Notes: a model not told the origin generated them from the letters alone. A stretch of 64,000 nucleotides of DNA from Tellurirhabdus rosea (GCF_026278345.1 NZ_CP111085.1:3055501-3119500); one strand, 5' to 3'; shown: positions 1 to 8,767, counted from the stretch's first letter. Numbers and translations: made by a program.

Positions 1-618
1 GTATATAACTCGAAAGGCGAAGAGACGGGCAAGAAAGTGAACCTGTCAGACGCCATCTTCGGTATCGAGCCGAACGAGCACGCGATCTATCTGGACGTTA
101 AACAGTACCTCGCCAACCAGCGCCAGGGTACGCACAAAGCGAAAGAGCGCGGCGAGAACGCCCACTCAACCCGCAAAATCAAGAAGCAGAAAGGAACGGG
201 CGGTGCCCGCGCCGGCAGCATCAAGTCGCCGGTATTCGTCGGTGGTGGTACCATCTTTGGTCCCCGTCCGCGCGATTATTCTTTCAAGCTGAACAAGAAA
301 GTGAAGCAACTGGCCCGTAAGTCAGCTTTCGCCGCGAAGGCGCAGGCCAACAGCGTGTCCGTTCTCGAAGACTTCACGCTGGAAGCACCCCGTACAAAAG
401 CATACATCGATTTCCTGAATGCTTTTCAGGCAGCGGAAACCAAAACGCTGCTCATCCTGCCGGACGTAAACACGAACGTGGTTCTGTCGAGCCGCAACCT
501 GAAAAAGGCGAAAGTCGTAACGGCGGATACTGTGAACACCTATGACCTGATGCACGCCGACCGGCTGCTCATCAGCGAAGGCGCGCTGTCGAAGTTAGAA
601 TCTCTTCTTGCGGAATAA
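1..618 (+). CDS. rplD: 50S ribosomal protein L4 (5' partial)
   Basis: L4 binds domain I of 23S rRNA and lines part of the peptide exit tunnel. The frame is open from base 1, and the residues before the GTG at 37 (VYNSKGEETGKK) are native L4 sequence. The true start and about four residues therefore lie left of the window, and 37 is not the start. The conserved tunnel loop KKQKGTGGARAGSIKSP is visible, followed by FGPRPRDYSF, a typical Bacteroidota form. The stop is 3 nt before rplW, so the two are co-transcribed as part of the S10 cluster. In Escherichia coli L4 autoregulates this operon, but the leader is outside the window. Confidence 0.98.
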   Translation, partial: VYNSKGEETGKKVNLSDAIFGIEPNEHAIYLDVKQYLANQRQGTHKAKERGENAHSTRKIKKQKGTGGARAGSIKSPVFVGGGTIFGPRPRDYSFKLNKKVKQLARKSAFAAKAQANSVSVLEDFTLEAPRTKAYIDFLNAFQAAETKTLLILPDVNTNVVLSSRNLKKAKVVTADTVNTYDLMHADRLLISEGALSKLESLLAE

Positions 619-621
619 GCC

Positions 622-909
622 ATGAACGTACTGAAAAGACCGATTATTACGGAAAAAATGACGGCTCTGAACAAACAGGGCAAATATGGCTTCGAAGTTA
701 CGCTGAACGCCAACAAAATCGAGATCAAGAAAGAGATCGAGAAAATGTACGGTGTGAAGGTAGCCGACGTGTGCACGATGCGGGTCATCGGCCACACGAA
801 GTCGAAAAGCACGAAGAAAGGGGTAACGTCCGGCCGCACGTCAACGACGAAGAAAGCCATCGTTACGCTGGCGGAAGGCGAAGTTCTGGACATCTACGCC
901 GAAATCTAA
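622..909 (+). CDS. rplW: 50S ribosomal protein L23
   Basis: L23 sits at the tunnel exit, where trigger factor and the signal recognition particle dock. The 95-residue product begins MNVLKRPIITEKMTAL, with the RPIITEKM family signature, and ends in the YAEI strand. Length is normal. It starts 3 nt after the rplD stop and ends 34 nt before rplB. The long antisense open frames over this gene are shadows of the codon usage and were not called. Confidence 0.98.
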   Translation: MNVLKRPIITEKMTALNKQGKYGFEVTLNANKIEIKKEIEKMYGVKVADVCTMRVIGHTKSKSTKKGVTSGRTSTTKKAIVTLAEGEVLDIYAEI

Positions 910-943
910 GGGGTTCTAACCACGAAGTCAAAACGCACAAGTA

Positions 944-1768
944 ATGGCTGTTAAGAAACTGAAACCAACAACGCCGAGCCAACGTTTCCGCGTGGCCCCG
1001 GACTTTTCCGACGTCACGACGAACGTGCCGGAGAAGAGCTTGTTGATCTCGATAAAGAAAACCGGTGGCCGTAACAACCAGGGCCGCCGTTCCATGCGCT
1101 ACATCGGTGGCGGTCACAAGCAACAGTACCGGATTATCGACTTCAAGCGTGACAAGGCGGGTGTTCCGGCCACGGTCAAGACGATCGAATACGATCCGCA
1201 CCGTTCGGCCCGTATCGCCCTGCTGTTCTACGCAGATGGCGAAAAGCGCTACATCATCGCCCCGCAGGGCCTGACCGTCGGTCAGAAAATCGTTTCCGGT
1301 CCGGACGTTGCTCCGGAAGTTGGTAACGCGCTGCCGCTGGGGTCCATGCCGATTGGTACGATTATCCACAATGTCGAGCTGCACCCGGGCAAGGGCGGTG
1401 CGCTGGTCCGCTCAGCCGGTACCTACGCCCAGCTGGTCGCTCGTGAAGACAAGTACTCTGTACTGCGTATGCCGTCAGGCGAGCAGCGTCGGGTTCTGTC
1501 TACCTGCATGGCAACGGTAGGTTCGGTATCAAACCCCGACCACATGAACGTCAGCATCGGTAAGGCAGGTCGTAGCCGCTGGCTGGGTATCCGGCCGCGC
1601 GTTCGTGGTGTAGCGATGAACCCGATCGATCACCCGATGGGTGGTGGTGAAGGCCGCGCTTCCGGCGGACACCCGCGTTCACGTACGGGTCTGTACGCGA
1701 AAGGGAAGAAGACCCGTTCGCCGAAGAAGTACTCAGACCGACTGATTATTAGCAAACGCAAAAAATAA
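944..1768 (+). CDS. rplB: 50S ribosomal protein L2
   Basis: L2 is a primary 23S rRNA binder needed for subunit association and peptidyl-transferase function. The 274-residue protein has the family length. The N-terminal OB-fold region ([20 protein letters not shown]) and the strongly conserved C-terminal segment [16 protein letters not shown] are both visible; the latter contains the His near the peptidyl-transferase centre. The C-terminus is basic ([20 protein letters not shown]). rpsS follows after 7 nt. Confidence 0.98.
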   Translation: MAVKKLKPTTPSQRFRVAPDFSDVTTNVPEKSLLISIKKTGGRNNQGRRSMRYIGGGHKQQYRIIDFKRDKAGVPATVKTIEYDPHRSARIALLFYADGEKRYIIAPQGLTVGQKIVSGPDVAPEVGNALPLGSMPIGTIIHNVELHPGKGGALVRSAGTYAQLVAREDKYSVLRMPSGEQRRVLSTCMATVGSVSNPDHMNVSIGKAGRSRWLGIRPRVRGVAMNPIDHPMGGGEGRASGGHPRSRTGLYAKGKKTRSPKKYSDRLIISKRKK

Positions 1769-1775
1769 GACGTAA

Positions 1776-2054
1776 ATGGCACGCTCACTTAAAAAAGGGC
1801 CCTATATAGATTTCCGTCTGGAGAAGAAGGTCGAAAACATGAACGACTCAGGCCGTAAGTCGGTCATCAAGACCTGGTCACGTCGTTCAATGATCTCTCC
1901 GGATTTCGTCGGCCATACGTTTGCTGTTCACAACGGCAACAAGTTCATCCCGGTATACGTAACGGAGAACATGGTCGGTCATAAACTGGGCGAATTCTCC
2001 CCCACCCGCAATTTCCGCGGTCACGTAGCGAAGAAGGACAAAGGCAGACGTTAA
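1776..2054 (+). CDS. rpsS: 30S ribosomal protein S19
   Basis: S19 lies in the head of the small subunit with S13 and contacts the A-site finger of 23S rRNA. The product is 92 residues, begins [12 protein letters not shown] and carries the conserved block [23 protein letters not shown]. Length is normal. Its stop is followed by a 77-nt gap to rplV, which holds the first of the word-built inverted repeats (2063-2113). That gap is unusually long for this operon. Confidence 0.98.
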   Translation: MARSLKKGPYIDFRLEKKVENMNDSGRKSVIKTWSRRSMISPDFVGHTFAVHNGNKFIPVYVTENMVGHKLGEFSPTRNFRGHVAKKDKGRR

Positions 2055-2062
2055 TCAATGTA

Positions 2063-2113
2063 GAATTATGAATGAAGAATGTTGGATCAAAAAACATTCA
2101 CAATTCAGAATTC
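2063..2113. repeat. Imperfect inverted repeat with AATGAA/ATTCA words (rpsS-rplV gap)
   Basis: The arms 2063-2083 and 2093-2113 pair at about 17 of 21 positions across a 9-nt loop, followed by one more ACAATTC word. It sits inside the ribosomal operon, between co-transcribed genes. The second arm has no T-run, so a terminator role is unlikely. It is one of about two dozen elements with this architecture in the window. Confidence 0.7.
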
Positions 2114-2131
2114 ACAATTCAGCACTAACAA

Positions 2132-2527
2132 ATGGAAGCAATAGCAAAGCTCAAAGATGTGCCTTCGTCGCCTCGCAAAATGCGGCTTGTAGCCGATTTG
2201 ATTCGTGGCCAGAAGGTAAGCAAAGCCCTCGGCATCCTGCGTTTTCAACCGCAGAGTGGTGCGAAGGTGATGGAAAAAGTTCTCCTGTCGGCCGTTGCTA
2301 ACTGGCAGGTGAAAAACGAAGGCGAAAGCATTGAAGATGCCGACCTGGTCGTAAAGACGGTGTTCGTTGACGGCGGTCGTATGCTGAAGCGGCTTCGCCC
2401 GGCTCCCCAGGGTCGTGGCCACCGCATCCGCAAGCGCTCAAACCACATTACGCTGGTCGTTGACAGCGCGGCGCAGCCCCTGCTGACGATTGCAGAAGAC
2501 GACACTACAGAGAACTCAGAAAAATAA
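2132..2527 (+). CDS. rplV: 50S ribosomal protein L22
   Basis: L22 spans the large subunit and its hairpin lines the exit tunnel. The product is 131 residues, with the family start ([20 protein letters not shown]) and the tunnel hairpin [20 protein letters not shown]. The acidic end ([11 protein letters not shown]) is a modest extension beyond the usual core. Start ATG 2132 follows the inverted repeat by 18 nt; rpsC follows after 9 nt. Confidence 0.98.
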   Translation: MEAIAKLKDVPSSPRKMRLVADLIRGQKVSKALGILRFQPQSGAKVMEKVLLSAVANWQVKNEGESIEDADLVVKTVFVDGGRMLKRLRPAPQGRGHRIRKRSNHITLVVDSAAQPLLTIAEDDTTENSEK

Positions 2528-2536
2528 GACAACAGA

Positions 2537-3403
2537 ATGGGACAAAAAGTAAACCCCGTTGGTCTGCGGCTTGGCATCGTTAAAGGATGGGATTCAAGCT
2601 GGTATGGCGGTAAAGAATTTTCTGACAAGCTGGTTGAAGACGTTAAAATCCGTAAATATATCTCTGCCCGTATCCCGAAAGGCGCTATCGCCCGGGTGGT
2701 GATCGAGCGGACGCTGAAGCGGATTACGCTGACCATCCACACAGCCCGTCCGGGTATCGTAATCGGTAAAGGCGGTGGTGAAGTCGACAAGATCAAGGAA
2801 GAGCTGAAGAAGATTACTGGCAAAGACGTTCAGATCAACATCTTCGAAATCAAGCGTCCGGAAATCGACGCCAAACTCATCGGCGAAACGATTGCCCAGC
2901 AGCTGGAAGCCCGGATCTCGTATCGTCGCGCCATGAAGCAGGCCATCAGCTCTGCCATGCGCGTCGGAGCCCAGGGTATCAAGGTTCGCGTATCGGGTCG
3001 TCTGGGTGGTGCCGAAATCGCCCGCTCGGAGCAGTACAAAGAGGGACGTGTTCCTCTGCACACGCTGCGTGCCGACATCGATTACGCGCTCTCGGAAGCC
3101 CAGACGGTATACGGCAAGATCGGTATCAAAGTATGGGTCTTCAAAGGCGAAGTGTACGGCAAGCGTGACCTGTCTCCGGCCGCTCAACTGAGCGCAGCCC
3201 AGGCCGAGCGCGGCAACGACCGTGGCGACCGTCGCGGTGGTGATCGTGGCGACCGTCGGGGTGACCGCGGTGGTGAAGGCGAACGCGGCGATCGTCGCCG
3301 GGGTCGTAACGACAACCGTGGCGGACAAGGCGGCGGCGGCAACCGTGGCGGACAAGGCGGCGGTAATCGTGGCGGACAAGGCGGCGGCCAGCGTAGAAGA
3401 TAA
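2537..3403 (+). CDS. rpsC: 30S ribosomal protein S3 with Arg/Gly-rich tail
   Basis: S3 forms part of the mRNA entry site of the 30S subunit. The KH domain ([18 protein letters not shown], near residues 75-92) and the C-terminal domain ([20 protein letters not shown]) are intact over about 220 residues. Another roughly 65 residues follow, almost only Gly, Arg, Asp, Asn and Gln: repeated RGDRR and NRGGQGGG units. At DNA level the last part is a direct repeat of a roughly 21-nt unit (about 3318-3400). Escherichia coli S3 is 233 residues and lacks this tail. An RNA-binding RGG-like role is an inference. Confidence 0.97.
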   Translation: MGQKVNPVGLRLGIVKGWDSSWYGGKEFSDKLVEDVKIRKYISARIPKGAIARVVIERTLKRITLTIHTARPGIVIGKGGGEVDKIKEELKKITGKDVQINIFEIKRPEIDAKLIGETIAQQLEARISYRRAMKQAISSAMRVGAQGIKVRVSGRLGGAEIARSEQYKEGRVPLHTLRADIDYALSEAQTVYGKIGIKVWVFKGEVYGKRDLSPAAQLSAAQAERGNDRGDRRGGDRGDRRGDRGGEGERGDRRRGRNDNRGGQGGGGNRGGQGGGNRGGQGGGQRRR

Positions 3404-3410
3404 CAAAACA

Positions 3411-3480
3411 GTCAACGGTCCTCAGTCTGTAAGTCCTCAGTCCCAGACTGACGACTGGCCGACTGGCCGACTGACGACTC
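3411..3480. repeat. Inverted repeat built from CAGTC/GACTG words (rpsC-rplP gap)
   Basis: The left half is rich in CCTCAGTC words and the right half in GACTGGCC and GACTGACGAC words, which are reverse complements of each other apart from variable positions. It fills most of the 92-nt gap between two co-transcribed ribosomal genes. The words are GC-richer than in the other elements of the window, but the layout is the same. Confidence 0.65.
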
Positions 3481-3495
3481 TAATGACATACGACA

Positions 3496-3924
3496 ATGTT
3501 ACAACCAAGAAGAACCAAGTTTCGTAAGCAGCAGAAAGGGAAGATTAAGGGTCTCGCCACCCGCGGTCACCAGATTGCTTTCGGGTCGTTTGCGATCAAA
3601 TCGCTGGAAGAAGGTTGGATCACGGCGCGCCAGATTGAAGCCGCTCGTATCTCCGTAACCCGTGCGATGAAACGGGAAGGCCAGGTCTGGATTCGTGTTT
3701 TCCCGGACAAGTCCATCACCAAGAAGCCGGCTGAAGTTCGGATGGGTAAAGGGAAAGGGGCCCCGGAATACTGGGTAGCCGTCATCAAGCCCGGAACCAT
3801 TCTGTTCGAAGCGACCGGGGTACCCCTGGACGTGGCGCAGGAAGCCCTCCGTCTGGCAGCGCAGAAGCTGCCGGTTAAGACCAAGTTCGTCGTTCGTCGG
3901 GACTACCAGGAGCAGGAAGCCTAA
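3496..3924 (+). CDS. rplP: 50S ribosomal protein L16
   Basis: L16 helps shape the A-site tRNA binding region of the large subunit. The product is 142 residues, starting [15 protein letters not shown], with the conserved blocks [20 protein letters not shown] and [14 protein letters not shown]. Length is usual. The Arg near position 81 that ribosomal hydroxylases modify in other bacteria lies in the RMGKGKG loop. It follows a repeat-filled gap after rpsC and precedes rpmC by 35 nt. Confidence 0.98.
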   Translation: MLQPRRTKFRKQQKGKIKGLATRGHQIAFGSFAIKSLEEGWITARQIEAARISVTRAMKREGQVWIRVFPDKSITKKPAEVRMGKGKGAPEYWVAVIKPGTILFEATGVPLDVAQEALRLAAQKLPVKTKFVVRRDYQEQEA

Positions 3925-3959
3925 TCCCGTCTGGTTTAACGAAATAACAGATTAAGACC

Positions 3960-4154
3960 ATGAAAAAGAACGATATCAAGGCGCTGTCGGTTGAGCAACT
4001 GAAAGAGCAGATTACGGCCGAAACGGATCGCCTGCAGAAACTGAAGTTTGCGCACGCGATTTCTCCCGTCGAAAACCCGATGCGGATTCGTCAGACGCGC
4101 CGGCTGATCGCTCAACTGAACACGGAACTGACGTCAAAAAGCCGTCAGGCCTAA
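3960..4154 (+). CDS. rpmC: 50S ribosomal protein L29
   Basis: L29 is a small helical protein at the tunnel exit beside L23. The 64-residue product MKKNDIKALSVEQLKEQI is predicted as two long helices. It carries the signature KFAHAISPVENPMRIRQTRR (family KLRFQ..TGQLENP.RIR..RR). Position between L16 and S17 is canonical. Confidence 0.97.
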   Translation: MKKNDIKALSVEQLKEQITAETDRLQKLKFAHAISPVENPMRIRQTRRLIAQLNTELTSKSRQA

Positions 4155-4184
4155 GAAGACCAACCGATCAACTGATTTGATCCA

Positions 4185-4448
4185 ATGGAGCAGCAAGAAA
4201 GAAATCTCAGAAAAGAACGTATCGGGGTAGTGGTAAGCAACAAGATGGAGAAGTCAATCACCGTCGCCGTTGACCGCAAAGTGAAACACCCGATGTACGG
4301 CAAATTTATGCACCGTACGAAGAAGTTTATGGCTCATGACGAACTCAACCAATGCGGAGTCGGTGATACGGTTCGCATCATGGAGACCCGTCCGCTGAGC
4401 AAGAACAAGCGCTGGCGTTTAGTCGAAATCCTCCAAAAAGCGAAGTAA
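4185..4448 (+). CDS. rpsQ: 30S ribosomal protein S17
   Basis: S17 is an early-binding OB-fold protein of the 30S body. The product has 87 residues with the motif [20 protein letters not shown] and the C-terminal [19 protein letters not shown], which matches the family signature for this protein. It starts 30 nt after rpmC and ends 3 nt before rplN. Confidence 0.98.
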   Translation: MEQQERNLRKERIGVVVSNKMEKSITVAVDRKVKHPMYGKFMHRTKKFMAHDELNQCGVGDTVRIMETRPLSKNKRWRLVEILQKAK

Positions 4449-4451
4449 CCC

Positions 4452-4820
4452 ATGGTACAGCAAGAATCACGTTTGAGCGTAGCCGATAATAGCGGCGCAA
4501 AAGAAGTGCTTGTGATCCGGGTTCTTGGCGGAACCGGCAAGCGCTACGCCTCGGTTGGCGATAAAATTGTAGTAACGGTGAAAGCGGCCCTTTCTTCCTC
4601 GAACATGAAGAAGGGAACGGTATCCAAAGCCGTTGTCGTGCGGACCAAGAAAGAAGTACGTCGCAAAGACGGTTCTTACATCCGCTTCGAAGATAACGCA
4701 GCCGTTCTGCTGAACAACAACGACGAGCCGCGGGGCACCCGTATCTTCGGACCCGTAGCGCGGGAGTTGCGCGAGAAGCAGTTTATGAAAATCGTTTCGT
4801 TGGCTCCAGAAGTACTCTAA
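4452..4820 (+). CDS. rplN: 50S ribosomal protein L14
   Basis: L14 forms an inter-subunit bridge and is the docking site of silencing factor RsfS. The 122-residue product has the family start [16 protein letters not shown] and the end block [20 protein letters not shown]. Length is exactly that of the family. It is 3 nt from both neighbours, consistent with tight translational coupling at the start of the spc segment. Confidence 0.98.
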   Translation: MVQQESRLSVADNSGAKEVLVIRVLGGTGKRYASVGDKIVVTVKAALSSSNMKKGTVSKAVVVRTKKEVRRKDGSYIRFEDNAAVLLNNNDEPRGTRIFGPVARELREKQFMKIVSLAPEVL

Positions 4821-4823
4821 GAC

Positions 4824-5159
4824 ATGAAGACAGTAGATAAACCCAAAAAGTTACACCTCAAATCAGGGGATACCGTGAAGGTGATCTCTGGTAACTCAAA
4901 GGGTCAGACCGGCAAAATTCTGCGCGTGCTGGTAGACAAGCAGCGGGCTGTTGTGGAAGGGGTGAACATGATCACCAAACACATCAAACCGTCGGCCGCC
5001 AACCCGCAGGGTAGCCTCGAGAAAAAGGAAGGTACGATCCACATCAGCAACCTGATGGTGATTGATCCCGCTACTGGCGAAGCTTCACGCACGGGCCGGA
5101 AACTGAACGATAAAGGCAAGTTGCAGCGGTTCTCAAAGAAGTCTGGCAACTTCATCTAA
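4824..5159 (+). CDS. rplX: 50S ribosomal protein L24
   Basis: L24 is an assembly initiator that binds the 5' end of 23S rRNA. The product has 111 residues with an N-terminal KOW motif (KSGDTVKVISGNSKGQTGKI) and the family segment GVNMITKHIKPS. Position between L14 and L5 is canonical. Confidence 0.98.
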   Translation: MKTVDKPKKLHLKSGDTVKVISGNSKGQTGKILRVLVDKQRAVVEGVNMITKHIKPSAANPQGSLEKKEGTIHISNLMVIDPATGEASRTGRKLNDKGKLQRFSKKSGNFI

Positions 5160-5192
5160 GATCAGGTTTTGGACATTTAAAGCGGAAAAACA

Positions 5193-5747
5193 GTGGCAAC
5201 TCCGAGACTCAAAGAGAAATATCTGAACGAAGTCGTTCCTCAACTGAAGGAACGCTTTCAATACACCAGCGTAATGCAGGTACCCCGTCTGACGAAGATC
5301 GTCCTGAACAAAGGTATCGGCGCCGCCGTGGCGGACAAGAAGCTGGTTGACATTGGTGTGGACGAACTGACGCAGATTACCGGTCAGAAAGCCATGCCGA
5401 CGCTGTCGAAGAAGGCAGTATCAAACTTCAAACTGCGGGAGAACATGCCCATCGGTGCGAAGGTGACGCTGCGCGGTGCAAAGATGTTCGAATTCCTGGA
5501 CCGGCTGACGGCTGTCGCTCTGCCCCGGGTTCGTGACTTCAAAGGCATCAGCGAAAAAGGCTTCGACGGACGTGGTAACTACACGTTTGGCGTTAAAGAA
5601 CAGATTATCTTCCCGGAAATCCAGATCGACAAAGTGAACCGGATTTCGGGTATGGACATCACGTTCGTAACTACGGCCAACACCGACGAAGAGAGCTACG
5701 AGCTGCTCAAGGCGCTGGGAATGCCGTTTGCCAATATCAAGAAATAA
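5193..5747 (+). CDS. rplE: 50S ribosomal protein L5 (GTG start)
   Basis: L5 binds 5S rRNA and contacts P-site tRNA. The 184-residue product begins [19 protein letters not shown], using GTG at 5193 as start; no ATG is available before the conserved N-terminus. The conserved segments [12 protein letters not shown] and [21 protein letters not shown] are present. The GTG start is the only non-ATG start seen in the ribosomal block. Confidence 0.97.
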   Translation: MATPRLKEKYLNEVVPQLKERFQYTSVMQVPRLTKIVLNKGIGAAVADKKLVDIGVDELTQITGQKAMPTLSKKAVSNFKLRENMPIGAKVTLRGAKMFEFLDRLTAVALPRVRDFKGISEKGFDGRGNYTFGVKEQIIFPEIQIDKVNRISGMDITFVTTANTDEESYELLKALGMPFANIKK

Positions 5748-5774
5748 GTTCGTCAGACCTCGAACAACAGAAAC

Positions 5775-6044
5775 ATGGCAAAAGAATCAATCAAAGCAAG
5801 AGAACGCAAGCGGGAACGGCTGGTTGCCAAGTATGCCGCCAAGCGGACTGCGTTGAAAGAAGCCGGTGACTACCTGGCCCTGGACAAACTGCCGCGCAAC
5901 GCTTCGCCGGTACGTCTGCATAACCGTTGTAAGCTGACCGGCCGTCCGCGGGGATATATGCGGAAGTTCGGAATCTCACGGGTAACGTTCCGCGAAATGG
6001 CTTCGGCCGGTCGCATCCCGGGTGTAACGAAGTCAAGCTGGTAA
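5775..6044 (+). CDS. rpsN: 30S ribosomal protein S14 (zinc-free type)
   Basis: S14 is a head protein near the P site. The 89-residue product ends [27 protein letters not shown]. The paralogue that binds zinc has two CxxC pairs; here only one Cys ([12 protein letters not shown]) is left, so this is the zinc-independent form, at intermediate length. A 111-nt gap with a promoter-like sequence separates it from rpsH. Confidence 0.97.
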   Translation: MAKESIKARERKRERLVAKYAAKRTALKEAGDYLALDKLPRNASPVRLHNRCKLTGRPRGYMRKFGISRVTFREMASAGRIPGVTKSSW

Positions 6045-6065
6045 TCAGGTTTTAACAGTTCGACG

Positions 6066-6097
6066 TTTCGTAATTAGAAAACGATTCCGTAATTTTG
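6066..6097 (+). promoter_or_regulatory. Candidate internal promoter before rpsH
   Basis: The -7 box TAATTTTG (6090-6097) matches the Bacteroidota consensus TAnnTTTG exactly. The -33 candidate TTTC (6066-6069) has one mismatch to TTTG, with a 20-nt spacer. The expected start is near 6103, about 53 nt before rpsH. The match is by eye. Confidence 0.5.
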
Positions 6098-6155
6098 CAA
6101 GCCCATTTAAAAACGGTGCGCCGTTACCTGGGTTTGCGTTAATAATCAGGACGAA

Positions 6156-6554
6156 ATGAACACTGATCCAATAGCAGATTATCTGACTCGCATCAGAAAT
6201 GCAATCCGTGCCAAGCACCGGGTTGTTGAAATTCCTGCTTCCAATATAAAGAAGGAGATCACGAAGGTACTCTTCGACAAAGGTTACATCCAGAACTACA
6301 AGTTCGATGAGACCGGTCCGCAGGGAACCATCAAAATCGCCCTTAAGTACAATCCGGTATCGAAGCAGCCGGCTATCGTAGACCTTCAGCGCGTAAGCAA
6401 GCCGGGTCTGCGCCAGTACCGTGCCCACGACGAATTGCCGCGTGTACTGAACGGTCTGGGTATCGCTATCCTGTCTACGTCGAAAGGCGTCATGTCCGAC
6501 AAGGAAGCCCGTACGCTGAACGTAGGCGGTGAAGTATTGTGTTACGTATACTAA
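6156..6554 (+). CDS. rpsH: 30S ribosomal protein S8
   Basis: S8 binds helix 21 of 16S rRNA and is the translational repressor of spc in Escherichia coli. The product has 132 residues with the start [20 protein letters not shown] and the end [18 protein letters not shown], which is the S8 signature. Start ATG 6156 is preceded by a 111-nt gap with its own candidate promoter. rplF follows after 9 nt. Confidence 0.98.
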   Translation: MNTDPIADYLTRIRNAIRAKHRVVEIPASNIKKEITKVLFDKGYIQNYKFDETGPQGTIKIALKYNPVSKQPAIVDLQRVSKPGLRQYRAHDELPRVLNGLGIAILSTSKGVMSDKEARTLNVGGEVLCYVY

Positions 6555-6563
6555 TCGGAAACC

Positions 6564-7121
6564 ATGTCACGCGTAGGTAATAAAGTAATTGCACTGCCGG
6601 AGAAGGTGTCGGTCGAGGTCGGTAGCGGCAACGTCGTTACGGTAAAAGGCCCGAAAGGTACTCTTACTCAGACCATCAACCCGGAGATCCAGGTTGAAAT
6701 AACCGACGGCCAACTGAAAGTGGTTCGTCCGAGCGAACAGAAGCGCCACAAAGCCATGCACGGTCTGTACCGGGCACTGGTCAACAACATGGTAACGGGT
6801 GTCAGCACGGGCTACCGGATCGAACTCGAAATCATCGGGGTTGGTTACAAGGCATCCAACCAGGGCCAGGTTCTTGAACTGAACCTGGGCTACTCCCACA
6901 ACATCTTCGTTCTGGTTCCGACCGAACTGAAAGTAACGACGGTAACGGAGAAAGGTCAGAACCCGAAAGTTATTCTGGAAGGGATCGACAAGCAACTGAT
7001 CGGCGAAGTAGCGGCTAAAATTAAGTCGCTGCGCAAAGTTGAGCCGTACAAAGGAAAAGGTATCCGGTTCGTGGGTGAAGTTGTTCGCCGCAAAGCTGGT
7101 AAGTCTGCTTCCAAGAAGTAA
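6564..7121 (+). CDS. rplF: 50S ribosomal protein L6
   Basis: L6 has two similar domains and lies near the factor-binding site. The product is 185 residues, starting SRVGNKVIALPEKVSV, with VKGPKGTLTQ in domain 1 and the family signature PYKGKGIRFVGEVVRRKAGK near the C-terminus. Length is normal. Confidence 0.98.
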   Translation: MSRVGNKVIALPEKVSVEVGSGNVVTVKGPKGTLTQTINPEIQVEITDGQLKVVRPSEQKRHKAMHGLYRALVNNMVTGVSTGYRIELEIIGVGYKASNQGQVLELNLGYSHNIFVLVPTELKVTTVTEKGQNPKVILEGIDKQLIGEVAAKIKSLRKVEPYKGKGIRFVGEVVRRKAGKSASKK

Positions 7122-7152
7122 TCGGTGAACCATATAATAAGCACAGACGAAA

Positions 7153-7509
7153 ATGGCTGTCACAAAAGAAAGCAGAAGACTGCGTATTAAGCATACAATC
7201 CGGAGAAAAGTGGCCGGTACGTCCGAGCGTCCGCGCCTGTCGGTTTTCCGTTCGAACGCCCGTATCTACGCCCAGATCATCGACGATTCGGAAGGCCGTA
7301 CCCTGGCCGCTGCGTCATCAGTCGAAATCGTAGGCAAGGATAAAAAAGGAGCGAACGTAGACGTTGCCAAGCAGGTAGGTCAGAAACTGGCCGAGAAAGC
7401 GGTAGCAAGCGGAATCACGGCGGTTGTCTTTGACCGGAACGGTTATTTGTATCACGGAAAAGTTAAGGCTCTGGCCGATGGCGCCCGCGAAGGTGGCCTT
7501 CAATTCTAA
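7153..7509 (+). CDS. rplR: 50S ribosomal protein L18
   Basis: L18 attaches 5S rRNA to the large subunit together with L5. The product has 118 residues with the basic N-terminus [20 protein letters not shown], then [16 protein letters not shown] and the end [20 protein letters not shown]. It lies 31 nt after rplF and 9 nt before rpsE. Confidence 0.98.
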   Translation: MAVTKESRRLRIKHTIRRKVAGTSERPRLSVFRSNARIYAQIIDDSEGRTLAAASSVEIVGKDKKGANVDVAKQVGQKLAEKAVASGITAVVFDRNGYLYHGKVKALADGAREGGLQF

Positions 7510-7518
7510 GCAAAAACA

Positions 7519-8034
7519 ATGGTAACGAATACAAGACCCGCTAAGGTAAACGAGTCCGAACTGAAAGAGAAAGTCGTCGCTATCAACCGCGTTGCGAAGG
7601 TAGTGAAAGGCGGTCGTCGCTTCAGCTTCGCGGCAATCGTGGTGGTCGGCGACGGCAACGGTGTAGTCGGCTACGGTCTGGGCAAAGCGAACGAAGTAAC
7701 GGACGCGATTGCCAAAGGAATTGAAGATGCCAAGAAAAACCTCGTTCAGGTTCCGCTGCTGAAGCACACGGTTCCCCACGAAATGGAAGGCAAATTCAGC
7801 GGCGGCTTCGTCCTGCTGAAACCGGCCTCTCCGGGTACGGGTGTAATCGCCGGTGGTGCCATGCGCGCCGTCCTCGAAAGCGCCGGCATCCGCGACGTAC
7901 TGGCAAAATCGAAAGGTTCGTCGAACCCCCACAACGTGGTGAAGGCAACCATCGACGCGCTGCTGAAGATGCGGGCTCCGCACCAGGTAGCGTTCCAGCG
8001 CAGCGTTAATCTGTCAAAGGTTTTCAACGGCTAA
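7519..8034 (+). CDS. rpsE: 30S ribosomal protein S5
   Basis: S5 lines the mRNA entry channel and affects decoding accuracy. The product has 171 residues. The double-stranded RNA-binding-like domain ([20 protein letters not shown]) is followed by [13 protein letters not shown] and the C-terminal domain with [20 protein letters not shown]. All family blocks are present. Confidence 0.98.
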   Translation: MVTNTRPAKVNESELKEKVVAINRVAKVVKGGRRFSFAAIVVVGDGNGVVGYGLGKANEVTDAIAKGIEDAKKNLVQVPLLKHTVPHEMEGKFSGGFVLLKPASPGTGVIAGGAMRAVLESAGIRDVLAKSKGSSNPHNVVKATIDALLKMRAPHQVAFQRSVNLSKVFNG

Positions 8035-8046
8035 GAACAAAAAAGT

Positions 8047-8226
8047 ATGGCACGCGTTAAAATCACACAGGTTCGCAGCATCATCGACCGTCCGCAGACC
8101 CAGAAGCAGGCAATCAAGATGCTGGGCCTCGGCAAGATCAACCGCTACGTTGAGCTGGAGCTGAACGATTCGGTTGCCGGAGTTATCCGGAAAGTACAAC
8201 ATTTGGTGAAGATCGAAGAAATCTAA
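8047..8226 (+). CDS. rpmD: 50S ribosomal protein L30
   Basis: L30 is a small protein of the large subunit. This 59-residue gene reads MARVKITQVRSIIDRPQTQK and continues with MLGLGKINRYVEL, the L30 signature (GLGKIN..VE). It starts 12 nt after rpsE and ends 7 nt before rplO, as in other spc operons. The product is short, so the call rests on these motifs and on position. Confidence 0.96.
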   Translation: MARVKITQVRSIIDRPQTQKQAIKMLGLGKINRYVELELNDSVAGVIRKVQHLVKIEEI

Positions 8227-8233
8227 TAATACC

Positions 8234-8680
8234 ATGAACTTAAGCTCTCTGAAACCGGCATCGGGCTCAGTCCGTGATAACAAGCGGGTTGGCCGTGGTA
8301 CAGGGTCGGGCATGGGTGGAACTTCTACCCGTGGTCACAAAGGTGCTCAGTCCCGTTCAGGTTATAGCGCGAAGAAAAACTTCGAAGGTGGTCAGATGCC
8401 TATCCAGCGTCGTCTGCCGAAGTTTGGCTTCAAGAACCCGAACCGCGTTGAGTTTAAGCCTGTCAACCTTGACACGCTGCAGGCACTGGCTGAAAAGACC
8501 GGCTCAACGGTCATCAGCCGTGAAATAATGCTGTCGAATGGTCTGATCGGTAAAAACGACAAGATAAAGGTACTGAGCCGGGGCGAACTGACGACGGCGG
8601 TTGAAGTTTCAGCCGATGCGTTCTCAGCAAAAGCTGCCGAAGCAATCGAAAAAGCAGGCGGGAAAGCCGTCAAGCTGTAA
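8234..8680 (+). CDS. rplO: 50S ribosomal protein L15
   Basis: L15 is a late assembly protein of the large subunit. The product has 148 residues with the Gly-rich N-terminus KRVGRGTGSGMGGTSTRGHK and the block GFEGGQMPIQRRLPK-like NFEGGQMPIQRRLPKFGF. The C-terminal domain ends FSAKAAEAIEKAGGKAVKL. An 87-nt gap with a promoter-like site and nested inverted repeats follows before secY. Confidence 0.98.
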   Translation: MNLSSLKPASGSVRDNKRVGRGTGSGMGGTSTRGHKGAQSRSGYSAKKNFEGGQMPIQRRLPKFGFKNPNRVEFKPVNLDTLQALAEKTGSTVISREIMLSNGLIGKNDKIKVLSRGELTTAVEVSADAFSAKAAEAIEKAGGKAVKL

Positions 8681-8684
8681 GCGC

Positions 8685-8750
8685 CCACTTGTCCGGTTAG
8701 GATTCCCTGACGAAAAGTTGTAACTTTGGACAAGTGGCCGTTTAACGGCC
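8685..8750. repeat. Nested inverted repeats in the rplO-secY gap
   Basis: CCACTTGTCC (8685-8694) and GGACAAGTGG (8728-8737) are perfect reverse complements over 10 bp, enclosing 33 nt that contain the secY promoter candidate. The second arm overlaps by two bases a further hairpin GGCCGTT-T-AACGGCC (8736-8750). The two structures share bases 8736-8737, so in RNA their outer ends would compete. Confidence 0.75.
8697..8728 (+). promoter_or_regulatory. Candidate secY promoter
   Basis: The -7 box TAACTTTG (8721-8728) is a full match to TAnnTTTG. The -33 candidate TTAG (8697-8700) has one mismatch to TTTG and a 20-nt spacer. It lies in the loop between the two 10-bp inverted arms, with the last base touching the right arm. 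The expected transcript start is near 8734. Confidence 0.55.
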
Positions 8751-8767
8751 GATAGCAAAACAGACAA

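Noticed and set aside
37-39. GTG as start of rplD
   Set aside because: The frame is open from base 1 and the upstream residues match L4, so the gene is truncated by the window edge.
2068-2301. Plus-strand frame over the rpsS-rplV gap
   Set aside because: It runs through the inverted repeat and overlaps rplV in another frame; no family match.
2594-3415. Long antisense frame over rpsC
   Set aside because: Shadow of the Gly/Arg-rich codons of the S3 tail; composition is low complexity.
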